A DNA stretch of 40,907 nt from positions 1 through 40,907 of the forward strand of contig UREK01000018.1 in NCBI GenBank assembly GCA_900546845.1. Reading direction: 5' to 3'. The DNA is from an uncultured Eubacteriales bacterium. Its GTDB lineage: Bacteria > Bacillota > Clostridia > Christensenellales > CAG-138. Positions 24,504 to 32,806 of this stretch are shown piece after piece. A program made the position numbers and the translations under genes. The first letter of the stretch is position 1; every line of letters begins with the position of its first letter. A model generated the notes under the pieces. It searched no databases and was not told the DNA's origin. It saw only the letters and a list, made by a program, of their open reading frames with translations.

Positions 24504-24923
24504 ATGAGCAACAAAAAGAAGCTTGTCATCGGCGTAATTGGCGCGGATGTGCACGCTGTTGGGAACAAAATCCTTTACCATGCGTTTACAGACGCTGGGT
24601 TCGAGGTCATCAACCTCGGCGTGATGGTTTCCCAGGAAGAATACATCGCCGCCGCAATCGAGTCCAACGCGGACGCGATCGTCATCTCCTCCCTGTATGG
24701 CCAGGGCGAGCTGGACTGCCGCGGCATGCGCGAAAAGTGCGACGAGGCGGGCCTCGAAGGCATCCTGCTCTACGTCGGCGGCAACATCGTCATCGGCAAG
24801 CAGCCCTTTGACGAGGTGGAAAAACGCTTCAAGGCCATGGGCTTCAACCGCGCTTTCCCGCCGGGCACCCCGCCGGAGACCACCATCGACGCGCTCAAGG
24901 AAGACCTGCACGTAGAAGGCTGA
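24504..24923 (+). CDS. glmS: Glutamate mutase sigma (S) subunit
   Basis: 139-residue cobalamin-binding subunit of the adenosylcobalamin-dependent mutase that converts L-glutamate to threo-3-methylaspartate. The base-off/His-on signature DxHxxG is present as Asp15-Val-His17-Ala-Val-Gly20, with ISSLYG and YVGGNIVIG downstream. Length matches the known subunit (about 137). GAGGG lies seven bases before ATG 24504. First gene of glmS-glmL-glmE-mal. No cobalamin riboswitch fits in the short leader, so regulation is more likely through the promoter palindrome. Confidence 0.97.
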   Translation: MSNKKKLVIGVIGADVHAVGNKILYHAFTDAGFEVINLGVMVSQEEYIAAAIESNADAIVISSLYGQGELDCRGMREKCDEAGLEGILLYVGGNIVIGKQPFDEVEKRFKAMGFNRAFPPGTPPETTIDALKEDLHVEG

Positions 24924-24942
24924 GCCGCGGGAGGGGACGCAG

Positions 24943-26331
24943 ATGAAACCCATCCTGTTGATCGACTTCGGCAGCACCTACACCAAGGTGACTGCCGTGG
25001 ACGCGGAGCGGGCAAAGCTGCTCGGTTCCGCAGCCGCCTACACCACCGTGCAGACGGATATAAACGAGGGGCTTGCCAACGCCGTCGCGTTGCTCGAAGC
25101 GCAGACCGGCAAGCTCGAATTCGCGGAGCGCTACGCCTGTTCGAGCGCGGCGGGCGGCCTCCGGATGATTGCGAGCGGCCTCGTGCCGGAGCTGACGGCG
25201 GAGGCGGCCAAATGTGCAAGCCTCGGCGCAGGCGCAAAGGTCATCAAAACGTATTCCTTTGAGCTGACCGAGGACGACGCCGCGGAGATCGTCGCCCTGA
25301 AGCCGGACATCTTCCTGCTCGTGGGCGGCACGGACGGCGGCAACAAGGCCTGCATCCTGAGCAACGCGCACGCGCTTGCCGCAGCGGGCGGGGATTTTCC
25401 CATCGTCATCGCGGGCAACCGCAACGCCGCGCGGGAATGCGAGCGCATCCTCGCCGGGCGGGAGGTTTACGTCTGCGAGAACGTAATGCCCAAGTTCGGC
25501 GTGCTGAACATCGAGCCCGCGCAGCAGCGCATCCGCGAGATTTTTTTAAGCCGCATCGTGCGCGCGAAGGGGCTCACCAAGGCGGGCGAACTCATCTCCG
25601 GCATCCTGATGCCAACGCCTTCCGCATTCCTCGCGGCTATGCAGCTGCTTGCGGACGGCACGGAGAAGCAAAGCGGCGTCGGAGAGCTCATCGCGGTGGA
25701 CGTCGGCGGCGCGACAACGGACATTTACTCCATCGCCTCCGGCATGCCGGACCGCCCCGGCACGATCTTAAAGGGGTTGCCGGAGCCCTATGTGAAGCGC
25801 ACGGTGGAAGGCGACGTCGGCATGCGGTACAGCATCCACGGCATCGTGGACGCGGCGGGGCTTGACGCGGTGGCGGAGGCCGCTGGCATTGCGCCCGCAC
25901 GCGTGCAGGAGCTTGTGGATTTCCTCAGCACGCACACGGATGTGCTGCCCGATACGCCGGAGCTCGCGGCGCTCGACGAAGCGCTCGCAAGCTATGCCAT
26001 CCGCACGGCGGTCACGCGCCACGCGGGCCGAATTGAAGAAGTGTACACGATGATGGGCCTTGCCTATGCGCAGACGGGCAAAAACCTCATGAACGTGGAG
26101 CGCCTTGTCGTCACCGGCGGCTCGCTCATCCACACCAAGAACACCGGGAAGATCGCTTCCTATGCGCTGTATGACCCCCAGGATCCCGCCTCGCTCAAGC
26201 CCCGCAGGGCTGAGCTGCTGGTGGACCGGAAGTATATCCTCGCCGCGATGGGCCTTTTGAGCAAACACTACCCCGAAGCGGCGCTGACTATTATGAAAGA
26301 GGAGCTTGAAAACGATGGACTTGCAGAATAA
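24943..26331 (+). CDS. glmL: GlmL, glutamate mutase reactivase-type ATPase
   Basis: 462-residue protein of the MutL/GlmL family (not DNA-repair MutL). Members lie between the two mutase subunits and are thought to reactivate or assemble the cobalamin enzyme at the cost of ATP. It has an actin/Hsp70-type nucleotide fold: LIDFGSTYTKVTAVD (5-19), VGGTDGGNKA, and DVGGATTDIYSI. The C-terminal region has VTGGSLIHTKN. It starts 19 bp after glmS with GAGGGG upstream, and its end overlaps glmE by 17 bp, so translation is probably coupled. Confidence 0.95.
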   Translation: MKPILLIDFGSTYTKVTAVDAERAKLLGSAAAYTTVQTDINEGLANAVALLEAQTGKLEFAERYACSSAAGGLRMIASGLVPELTAEAAKCASLGAGAKVIKTYSFELTEDDAAEIVALKPDIFLLVGGTDGGNKACILSNAHALAAAGGDFPIVIAGNRNAARECERILAGREVYVCENVMPKFGVLNIEPAQQRIREIFLSRIVRAKGLTKAGELISGILMPTPSAFLAAMQLLADGTEKQSGVGELIAVDVGGATTDIYSIASGMPDRPGTILKGLPEPYVKRTVEGDVGMRYSIHGIVDAAGLDAVAEAAGIAPARVQELVDFLSTHTDVLPDTPELAALDEALASYAIRTAVTRHAGRIEEVYTMMGLAYAQTGKNLMNVERLVVTGGSLIHTKNTGKIASYALYDPQDPASLKPRRAELLVDRKYILAAMGLLSKHYPEAALTIMKEELENDGLAE

Positions 26332-27772
26332 ACGCATCCCCGACCAGGAGTTTTACAAAATCCGCGAAGAGGTGCTGCAGCAGTGGCCCACCGGCAAGGC
26401 GGTAAACCTTGAGGAAGCCATCGCCTACCACAAATCCCTGCCGGACAAAAAGGTCTTTTCCAAGAAGCTGATCGACGCGAAGAACCGCGGCGTGACGCTG
26501 ATCCAGCCCCGCGCGGGCGTGGCGCTCATCAAGGATCAGATCGAGCTTTTGACCTATTTGCAGGATAAGGGCGAGGCGGACCTTCTGCCCACCACGATCG
26601 ACAGCTACACGCGCCAGAACCGCTATGAGGAAGCGGAGAACGGCATCCGCGAATCCTTCAAGGAAAGGCGCTCCATGCTCAACGGCTTCCCGGCCGTGAA
26701 CCACGGCGTCGCCGGCTGCCGCCAGCTTATCGACAGCCTCGATACGCCCATCCAGGTGCGCCACGGCACCCCGGATGCACGCCTGCTCACGGAGATCGCT
26801 TATGCGGGCGGCTTTACGAGCTATGAGGGCGGCGGCATCTCCTACAACCTGCCTTACGCCAAGAATGTCCCGATGGAGCGCACCATACGGGATTGGCAGT
26901 ATGTCGACCGCCTGACCGGCATTTATGAGGAAGCAGGCGTTTCCATCAACCGCGAGCCTTATGGCCCGCTGACCGGCACGCTCGTGCCCCCCTGCGTCTC
27001 CCACGCCGTCGCCATCATCGAGGCGCTGCTCGCGGCGGAGCAGGGCGTGAAGAACATCACCGTCGGCTATGGTCAATGCGGCAACCTGGTGCAGGACGTT
27101 GCGGCGATCCGCACGCTGGAGGAGCTCGCGGACGAATACATCGAAAAGAGCGGCCACAGCGACGTCGTCATCACCACCGTGTTCCACCAGTGGATGGGCG
27201 GCTTCCCGCAGGATGAGGCAAAGGCCTTTGGCGTGATCTCCTGGGGCAGCGCGACGGCCGCGCTCTCCAAGGCCACGAAGGTCATCGTCAAGACCCCGCA
27301 CGAGGCCGCTGGCGTGCCCACGATGGAAGCAAATGCCCAGGGTCTGCGCTGCACCAAGCAGGTCATCAGCATGCTGGCCGACCAGGTCTGCACCGCCGCA
27401 AACCTGGAGCAGGAAAAAGAAGTCATCCGCCGCGAGACCCGCGCCCTCCTCGACAAGTGCTTCGAGCTTGGCAACGGCGATATCGCCGTCGGCGCGGTGC
27501 GCGCCGTGCAGGCGGGCGTGCTGGATATTCCGTTCGCACCCTCCCGCTTCAACGCGGGCAAGATGCTCCCCGCGCGGGACAACACCGGCGCGATCCGCAT
27601 CCTGGACGCGGGCAATATGCCTCTGCCCAAGGATATGCTCGATTTCAACCGCGCGATGATCGAGGAACGCGCCAAGGTCGAAAAGCGCAAGGCTTCCTTC
27701 CAGATGGTTATCGACGATATTTACGCCATCAGCAAGGGCCGTCTCGTCGGCAGGCCGCAGGGCATGCGGTAA
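26315..27772 (+). CDS. glmE: Glutamate mutase epsilon (E) subunit
   Basis: 485-residue TIM-barrel catalytic subunit that, with GlmS and adenosylcobalamin, rearranges glutamate to 3-methylaspartate. Full length (about 483 in Clostridium cochlearium). Recognisable stretches are TLIQPRAGVALI, VRHGTPDARLLTEIAYAGGFTSYEGGGISYNLPYAK (begins near residue 150), REPYGPLTGTLVPP and TVGYGQCGNLVQD. The ATG at 26315 is ten bases after AAAGAGGAG and lies inside the end of glmL. A GC-rich hairpin follows before mal. Confidence 0.97.
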   Translation: MDLQNKRIPDQEFYKIREEVLQQWPTGKAVNLEEAIAYHKSLPDKKVFSKKLIDAKNRGVTLIQPRAGVALIKDQIELLTYLQDKGEADLLPTTIDSYTRQNRYEEAENGIRESFKERRSMLNGFPAVNHGVAGCRQLIDSLDTPIQVRHGTPDARLLTEIAYAGGFTSYEGGGISYNLPYAKNVPMERTIRDWQYVDRLTGIYEEAGVSINREPYGPLTGTLVPPCVSHAVAIIEALLAAEQGVKNITVGYGQCGNLVQDVAAIRTLEELADEYIEKSGHSDVVITTVFHQWMGGFPQDEAKAFGVISWGSATAALSKATKVIVKTPHEAAGVPTMEANAQGLRCTKQVISMLADQVCTAANLEQEKEVIRRETRALLDKCFELGNGDIAVGAVRAVQAGVLDIPFAPSRFNAGKMLPARDNTGAIRILDAGNMPLPKDMLDFNRAMIEERAKVEKRKASFQMVIDDIYAISKGRLVGRPQGMR

Positions 27773-27808
27773 ACGCTCCGCATCCAGAGCGCGCATTCAC
27801 CGGCAGAA

Positions 27809-27836
27809 CCCGGGGCGCGGGAAAGCCGCGCCCGGG
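27809..27836 (+). terminator. GC-rich hairpin between glmE and mal
   Basis: The arm at 27809-27820 pairs with 27826-27836 around GAAAG with one bulged G, followed by ATTTTAT. The T run is weak, so partial termination or an RNA-stability element is more likely than a full stop, and mal probably receives read-through. Confidence 0.55.
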
Positions 27837-27904
27837 ATTTTATACAGCGGGGCGCCAAGGACACCGCCCCCTGCAATCTTTATTTTTACAGAAAGGGTAC
27901 TAGT

Positions 27905-29158
27905 ATGAAGATCATCGACGTCGTTTGCTCCGCCGGGCGTACCGGCTTCTACTTTGACGATCAGCGCGCCATCAAGGGCGGCGCGGATCACGATGGCTTT
28001 ACCTATGTCGGCTCCCCCGTGACCCCCGGCTTCTCCGCCGTGCGTCAGGCGGGCGAGTCCATCTCCGTGATGCTCGTACTCGAAAACGGCCAGGTCGCCT
28101 ACGGCGACTGCGCGGCCGTGCAGTACAGTGGCGCCGGCGGACGCGATCCGCTCTTCCTCGCGGAGGACTTCATCCCCGTGATTCTCAACCACATCAAGCC
28201 CAAGCTCGTCGGCCGCGAGGCGGACAGCTTCAAGGGCCTTTCCGAAATGGTGGAAGCCATCACCGTAGACGGCAAGCGCCTGCATACCGCCATCCGCTAC
28301 GGCGTTACCCAGGCGATCCTCGACGCGGTTGCCCGCGCCACCGGCCGCATGATGTGCGAGGTCGTGGCCGACGAATACGGCTGCACCGTGACGGATCAGC
28401 CCCTCAACATCTTCACCCAGTCCGGCGACGACCGCTATGCCAATGCGGACAAGATGATCATTAAGGGCGCACAGGTGCTGCCCCATGCGCTCATCAACAA
28501 CGTAAAGACCAAGCTCGGCGAACATGGCGAGCTGCTGGCGGAGTATGTCGGCTGGCTGCGCGACCGCGTGCTCAAACTGCGCCGGGACGAAAGCTACAAC
28601 CCCGTCTTCCACATCGACGTTTACGGCACCATCGGCGCCGCCTTCGGCAACGACAACTACAAAGGCATGGCCGATTACATCGCCGAGCTTGAGAAGCTCG
28701 CCGCCCCCTTCCACCTCCGCATCGAAGGCCCCATGGACGTGGAGGACCGCGAGAAGCAGATGCTTGCCCTGAAGGCGCTCACCGCAGAGCTCGATGCGCG
28801 CGGCATCAACGTGGAGATCGTCGCAGACGAATGGTGCAACACGCTGGAGGACATCAAGTACTTCGCGGACAACAAGGCAGGCCACATGGTGCAGATCAAG
28901 ACCCCGGATCTCGGCGGCATCAACAACACCGTGGAAGCCGTGCTCTACTGCAAACGCCTCGGCATCGGCGCATACCAGGGCGGTACCTGCAACGAGACCG
29001 ACCGTTCCGCGCAGGTCTGCGTGCAGTGCGCCATGGCGACCCGCCCGGATCAGATCCTCGCAAAGCCCGGCATGGGCGTAGACGAAGGCTACATGATCGT
29101 CTACAACGAGATGCAGCGCATCCTCGCGCTGCGCAAGGCACAGGCCGCGCGCAAGTAA
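27905..29158 (+). CDS. mal: Methylaspartate ammonia-lyase
   Basis: 417-residue enolase-superfamily enzyme that removes ammonia from 3-methylaspartate to give mesaconate. Catalytic residues align with those known in the Clostridium tetanomorphum enzyme: Mg2+ ligands Asp238 (HIDVYG), Glu274 (RIEGP) and Asp308 (VADEW), and base Lys332 (IKTPDLGG). The N-terminal capping domain is complete and length is normal (about 413). It follows glmE by 132 bp and has AAAGGG upstream of its ATG. Together with glutamate mutase it commits glutamate to the mesaconate route. Confidence 0.97.
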   Translation: MKIIDVVCSAGRTGFYFDDQRAIKGGADHDGFTYVGSPVTPGFSAVRQAGESISVMLVLENGQVAYGDCAAVQYSGAGGRDPLFLAEDFIPVILNHIKPKLVGREADSFKGLSEMVEAITVDGKRLHTAIRYGVTQAILDAVARATGRMMCEVVADEYGCTVTDQPLNIFTQSGDDRYANADKMIIKGAQVLPHALINNVKTKLGEHGELLAEYVGWLRDRVLKLRRDESYNPVFHIDVYGTIGAAFGNDNYKGMADYIAELEKLAAPFHLRIEGPMDVEDREKQMLALKALTAELDARGINVEIVADEWCNTLEDIKYFADNKAGHMVQIKTPDLGGINNTVEAVLYCKRLGIGAYQGGTCNETDRSAQVCVQCAMATRPDQILAKPGMGVDEGYMIVYNEMQRILALRKAQAARK

Positions 29159-29182
29159 CCCCGTTCCCTTTCATTTTCATTT

Positions 29183-29219
29183 GGGCTGCCTGGCAATCTT
29201 GGTTCCGGGCAGCCCTTTT
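29183..29219 (+). terminator. Terminator after mal
   Basis: GGGCTGCC (29183-29190) pairs with GGCAGCCC (29208-29215), followed by TTTTG. It separates the glutamate mutase operon from the hydrogenase locus. Confidence 0.75.
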
Positions 29220-29283
29220 GGGGTTCAGAGCCTCTGTCCGTGTTATATTTTCATAACTTCGGCTTATGAATCTTTGCTTTTAA

Positions 29284-29312
29284 TTGACGAGTTTGCAAGT
29301 ATATATTATAAT
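29284..29312 (+). promoter_or_regulatory. Promoter for hydrogenase locus
   Basis: TTGACG (29284-29289) and exact TATAAT (29307-29312) with a 17-bp spacer; about 55 nt of leader precede the hydrogenase start. Confidence 0.82.
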
Positions 29313-29374
29313 GTTTGCTGTGGATTGTTCGCCCTCCGCCGTGCTGCGCAAGGGCGATGAAAAGGAGAAAACTT

Positions 29375-30829
29375 ATGGCGCTGTTGTTCGATACCCATGT
29401 GCAGAAAATGAAATACAATGTGCTGCGCGAGGTCGCAAAGCTCGCTTATAACGACGAGCTGACCAGCACAAAGCTGATGGATGTTGCAAAGACGATCATC
29501 CCGGACGGCAAGCCCATGTTCCGCTGCTGCATATACAAGGAGCGCGCCATCATCAACGAACGCGTCGGCATGGCGCTTGGCGGCGAGGAGGACGGCACGG
29601 TCGTCAGCGTGCTGCCCATCGCGTGCGATGAATGCCCCGTGGACGGCATCCAGGTTTCCGCCGCATGCCGCGGCTGCCTCGCGCACCGCTGCATGGATAA
29701 CTGTCCCAAGGACGCGATCTCCATCGTGGATCACCGCGCCGTGATCGATAAATCAAAATGTGTGGAATGCGGCCGCTGCATGGCTGTATGCCCATATTCC
29801 GCCATCGTGAAGCATACGCGCCCCTGCGTGAGCGCCTGCAAGCCCAAGGCCATCCACATCGACCCGAACACGCAGAAGGCTGTGATCAACCAGGAAAAGT
29901 GCATTTCCTGCGGCGCGTGCGTCTATCAGTGCCCCTTTGGCGCGATCACGGATAAATCCAGCATCACGCAGGTGATTTCGCTTATCCGCAGTTCGCACGA
30001 GAATGCGGATTACCACGTATATGCGGTCGTCGCCCCCTCGATGGCCAGCCAGTATCAGAACGCGGTTCCGGAGCAGGTCGTTGCGGGCATCAAGGCGCTC
30101 GGCTTCCACGCGGTCATCGAAGCGGCCTGGGGTGCGGACATGGTTGCCTGGCTTGAGGCGCAGGAGCTTGTGGGAAAAGGGTTCCTGACCTCCTCCTGTT
30201 GCCCCGCGTTCGTAAATTATATCGAAAAGAACTTCCCGACGCTCGTGCCGAACATCTCGCACAACCTTTCGCCCATGGCGCAGATCGCCAAGTGGCTGCA
30301 CGAGACGGACCCAAGCTGCCACGTGGTGTTCATCGGGCCCTGCATCGCAAAGAAGGCCGAAACGAAGTATACAAAAACGAGGGAATACGTGGATTATACC
30401 CTCACCTTTGAGGAGATGCAGGCCATGTTCTCCGCCCGTGGGATCGACGTGACCAAAATGGACCGCGCGGAGCTTGACAACGCCTCCTTCTTCGGGCGCA
30501 TCTTCGCGCGCTCCGGCGGCCTTGCCGCCGCTGTGGAGCAGGCGCTGCGCGAGCAGGGCATCGCGCCGGAGGAGTTCACGCTCAAGGCCGTTTCCTGCAA
30601 CGGCATCGCGGAGTGCCGTACAGCGCTTTTGAAGGCGCAAAAGGGACTCCTGCCCGAAAACTTCATCGAAGGCATGGCCTGCGAGGGCGGCTGCATCGGC
30701 GGCCCGGCCTGCTTGAGCCACAGCTCCAAAAACGCCGCGCAGGTGGACGCATATGGCCGCTCCTCCATGGAGCAGACCATTTCGGATGCCATCAGCGTCC
30801 TGCAACTGAACGGAACCGCAAACCACTGA
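29375..30829 (+). CDS. Group B-like [FeFe] hydrogenase
   Basis: 484-residue iron-only hydrogenase that would interconvert protons and H2 using a ferredoxin-type partner. H-cluster motifs are intact: L1 TSSCCPAFV (272-280, Cys275 and Cys276), L2 GPCIAKKAE (Cys323) and L3 EGMACEGGCIGGP (Cys436, Cys440). GPC in place of MPC and the GGP ending of L3 point to group B (CpIII-like) rather than the classical group A. The N-terminal half is cysteine-rich, with ferredoxin-like sets at 98-110, 129-139 and 176-186 plus Cys84/Cys87 and Cys151/Cys155. ATG 29375 follows AAGGAG. First gene of a four-gene operon with a putative sensory hydrogenase. Confidence 0.93.
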   Translation: MALLFDTHVQKMKYNVLREVAKLAYNDELTSTKLMDVAKTIIPDGKPMFRCCIYKERAIINERVGMALGGEEDGTVVSVLPIACDECPVDGIQVSAACRGCLAHRCMDNCPKDAISIVDHRAVIDKSKCVECGRCMAVCPYSAIVKHTRPCVSACKPKAIHIDPNTQKAVINQEKCISCGACVYQCPFGAITDKSSITQVISLIRSSHENADYHVYAVVAPSMASQYQNAVPEQVVAGIKALGFHAVIEAAWGADMVAWLEAQELVGKGFLTSSCCPAFVNYIEKNFPTLVPNISHNLSPMAQIAKWLHETDPSCHVVFIGPCIAKKAETKYTKTREYVDYTLTFEEMQAMFSARGIDVTKMDRAELDNASFFGRIFARSGGLAAAVEQALREQGIAPEEFTLKAVSCNGIAECRTALLKAQKGLLPENFIEGMACEGGCIGGPACLSHSSKNAAQVDAYGRSSMEQTISDAISVLQLNGTANH

Positions 30830-30844
30830 TCAGGAGGTTTTAAT

Positions 30845-31093
30845 ATGACGACGATTTCCGTATGCATCGGCAGCGCCTGCCACAAGCGCGGCTCATATGC
30901 CATCCTCAACCGGTTCAAGGCGCTTGCCGCGGAGCGGGGCGTTTCCGACCAAGTAAGCGTCGTTCCAGCGTTCTGCCTGGGCGAATGCAAGAACGGCGTT
31001 TCGGTGAAGGTGGATGAAAAGCTCTTCCTCGGCATGACGGAAGAATCCGCCGCGGATGTGTTTGAGCGCCACGTGCTGCCCAAACTGGGCTGA
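30845..31093 (+). CDS. Thioredoxin-like [2Fe-2S] ferredoxin
   Basis: 82-residue protein resembling the C-terminal domain of NuoE/HydC-type subunits. Four cysteines with the usual spacing, Cys7, Cys12, Cys44 and Cys48 (CIGSAC, then CLGEC), would hold a [2Fe-2S] cluster. Start follows AGGAGG; the gene is 15 bp after the hydrogenase and 14 bp before the sensory hydrogenase. It probably passes electrons to or between these two enzymes; which one is inference. Confidence 0.9.
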   Translation: MTTISVCIGSACHKRGSYAILNRFKALAAERGVSDQVSVVPAFCLGECKNGVSVKVDEKLFLGMTEESAADVFERHVLPKLG

Positions 31094-31107
31094 AGGGAGG
31101 CAATGCA

Positions 31108-32802
31108 ATGGGCATCCTGCAATTTGAAAGCGTAAACTGCAAGGACTGCTGCAAGTGCATCGGCGTATGCCCGGTGAAGGCCATAGAGGTGAAAAACCAC
31201 CGCGCCATGGTCGTAGAGCGGGACTGCATCCTCTGCGGCAACTGCACCGTTGTATGCCCGCAGAACACCAAGCATGACGTGAACGATGTCGCGGGCGTGC
31301 GCGCGCTCATCCACGACGGGCGCAGGGTCATCGCAAGCGTCGCGCCTTCCTATGCCGCGTATTTCAACGGCTGCGGCCTGCCCGCGCTGCGCGCGGCGCT
31401 GCAAAAGCTCGGTTTCGCAGATGTGCGTGAAACGGCGGAAGGCGCCTACCTCGTAAAATCGGAATATGAAACGCTGCTGCGCGAAAAGCGCATGCGCACC
31501 ATCATCTCTTCCTGCTGCGCCACGGTGAACGCCTATGTGCGCAAGCATTGCCCGGAAGCGATCCCATTCCTCGCGCCCGTGCTCACGCCCATGCAGGCGC
31601 ATGCGCGGCTCATCCATGCCGAGGACCCGGAAGCGGTGCTCGTATTCATCGGGCCGTGCATATCCAAGAAGGCCGAATGCGAAGAGGACGCTTCGGATCT
31701 GGCCTATGCCATTACCTTCGGCGACCTGGCCGAATGGATGCGGGATCAAAACGTTGAGATCGAACCTGCGCCCGCCGCAGAGCGCCGCCTATCCCGCTTC
31801 TTCCCCGTTGCGGGCGGCATCCTGAAGACCATGGAAAAATCGCCGGACTACAGCTATATCGCCGTGGACGGCCCGGAAAACTGCATGCGCACGCTGCGCG
31901 ATGTTGCCGCAGGCAAGCTCCAGGACTGCTTCATTGAGATGAACTTCTGCACCGGCTCCTGTGTCGGCGGCCCTGCGTTCCGCAAGCGCGAGCTTTCGCT
32001 CGCCGCCTCCACGCTCCGGGTTGCGCGCGACGCGGTGGAATGCGATGCCGCCGAGCAGGGCGCGCCTGATTACGCGTTTGTCAGCCCTGGGAACCTTGGG
32101 GCCGCCTTCCGCGACGAACAGACCTGCTATGCCATGCCGACGGAACGGCAGATCGCCGCCATCTTCAAAAAGATGGGCAAAGAGACCCCGACGGATGAGC
32201 TCAACTGCGGTATGTGCGGCTACCCCTCCTGCCGGGACAAGGCCATTGCCGTATTCCTGGGGCGCGCGGAGATCACCATGTGCATGCCCTATATGAAAAA
32301 GCGTGCGGAATCCTTCTCGGATAAGATCCTCAGCATCACGCCGGACGCGATCCTCGCGGTAGATCTTGACCTGCGGGTACAGCAGGTCAACCAGGCGGCC
32401 TGCCAGATCTTCTCCGTGGAGCCGCAGGACATCCTGGGCCAACCCGTGAGCCGCCTGATCGACGAGTTCGACTTTGTGGAGCTCATCTCCAGCGGCAATA
32501 CGCAGGCCGAAAAATTCACCTTCCTCGCGGAATATAACCTGTATCTGAAGCAGTCGTTCTTCTATGATGCGGCAAGCGGCATCATCATCTGCATCATGAA
32601 GAACATTACCAAGGAAAAGCAGAAGCAGAACCAGCTCATGCGCCACAAGACGCAGGTGGCCGGCATGGCAGACGACATCGTGGAAAAGCAGCTACGTATC
32701 GTCCACGAGATCGCTTCTCTCCTTGGTGAATCGGCCGCGGAAACGAAGCTCGCCATCTCCGAGCTCAAGGAAGCCGTCATGCTGGAAAGCGAGGAGCAAT
32801 AG
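31108..32802 (+). CDS. Group C (HydS-like) putative sensory [FeFe] hydrogenase with PAS domain
   Basis: 564 residues. Domains: two [4Fe-4S] clusters (Cys11/14/17/21 and Cys40/43/46/50), a short H-cluster domain (about 70-300), an Fes-type four-cysteine domain (Cys367, 370, 375, 392), a PAS domain (about 401-500) and a C-terminal helical segment (500-564). H-cluster motifs are SSCCA (134-138), GPCISKKAE with Cys184, and FCTGSC with Cys281/Cys285, so cluster ligands are kept but nearby residues differ from catalytic enzymes. This architecture is the one proposed to sense H2 or redox state. It ends four bases before the phosphatase gene, its likely signalling partner. Confidence 0.92.
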   Translation: MGILQFESVNCKDCCKCIGVCPVKAIEVKNHRAMVVERDCILCGNCTVVCPQNTKHDVNDVAGVRALIHDGRRVIASVAPSYAAYFNGCGLPALRAALQKLGFADVRETAEGAYLVKSEYETLLREKRMRTIISSCCATVNAYVRKHCPEAIPFLAPVLTPMQAHARLIHAEDPEAVLVFIGPCISKKAECEEDASDLAYAITFGDLAEWMRDQNVEIEPAPAAERRLSRFFPVAGGILKTMEKSPDYSYIAVDGPENCMRTLRDVAAGKLQDCFIEMNFCTGSCVGGPAFRKRELSLAASTLRVARDAVECDAAEQGAPDYAFVSPGNLGAAFRDEQTCYAMPTERQIAAIFKKMGKETPTDELNCGMCGYPSCRDKAIAVFLGRAEITMCMPYMKKRAESFSDKILSITPDAILAVDLDLRVQQVNQAACQIFSVEPQDILGQPVSRLIDEFDFVELISSGNTQAEKFTFLAEYNLYLKQSFFYDAASGIIICIMKNITKEKQKQNQLMRHKTQVAGMADDIVEKQLRIVHEIASLLGESAAETKLAISELKEAVMLESEEQ

Positions 32803-32806
32803 GCCC

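Noticed and set aside
26291..27796. 501-codon minus-strand frame across glmE
   Set aside because: Shadow of glmE, which is a full-length match on the other strand.
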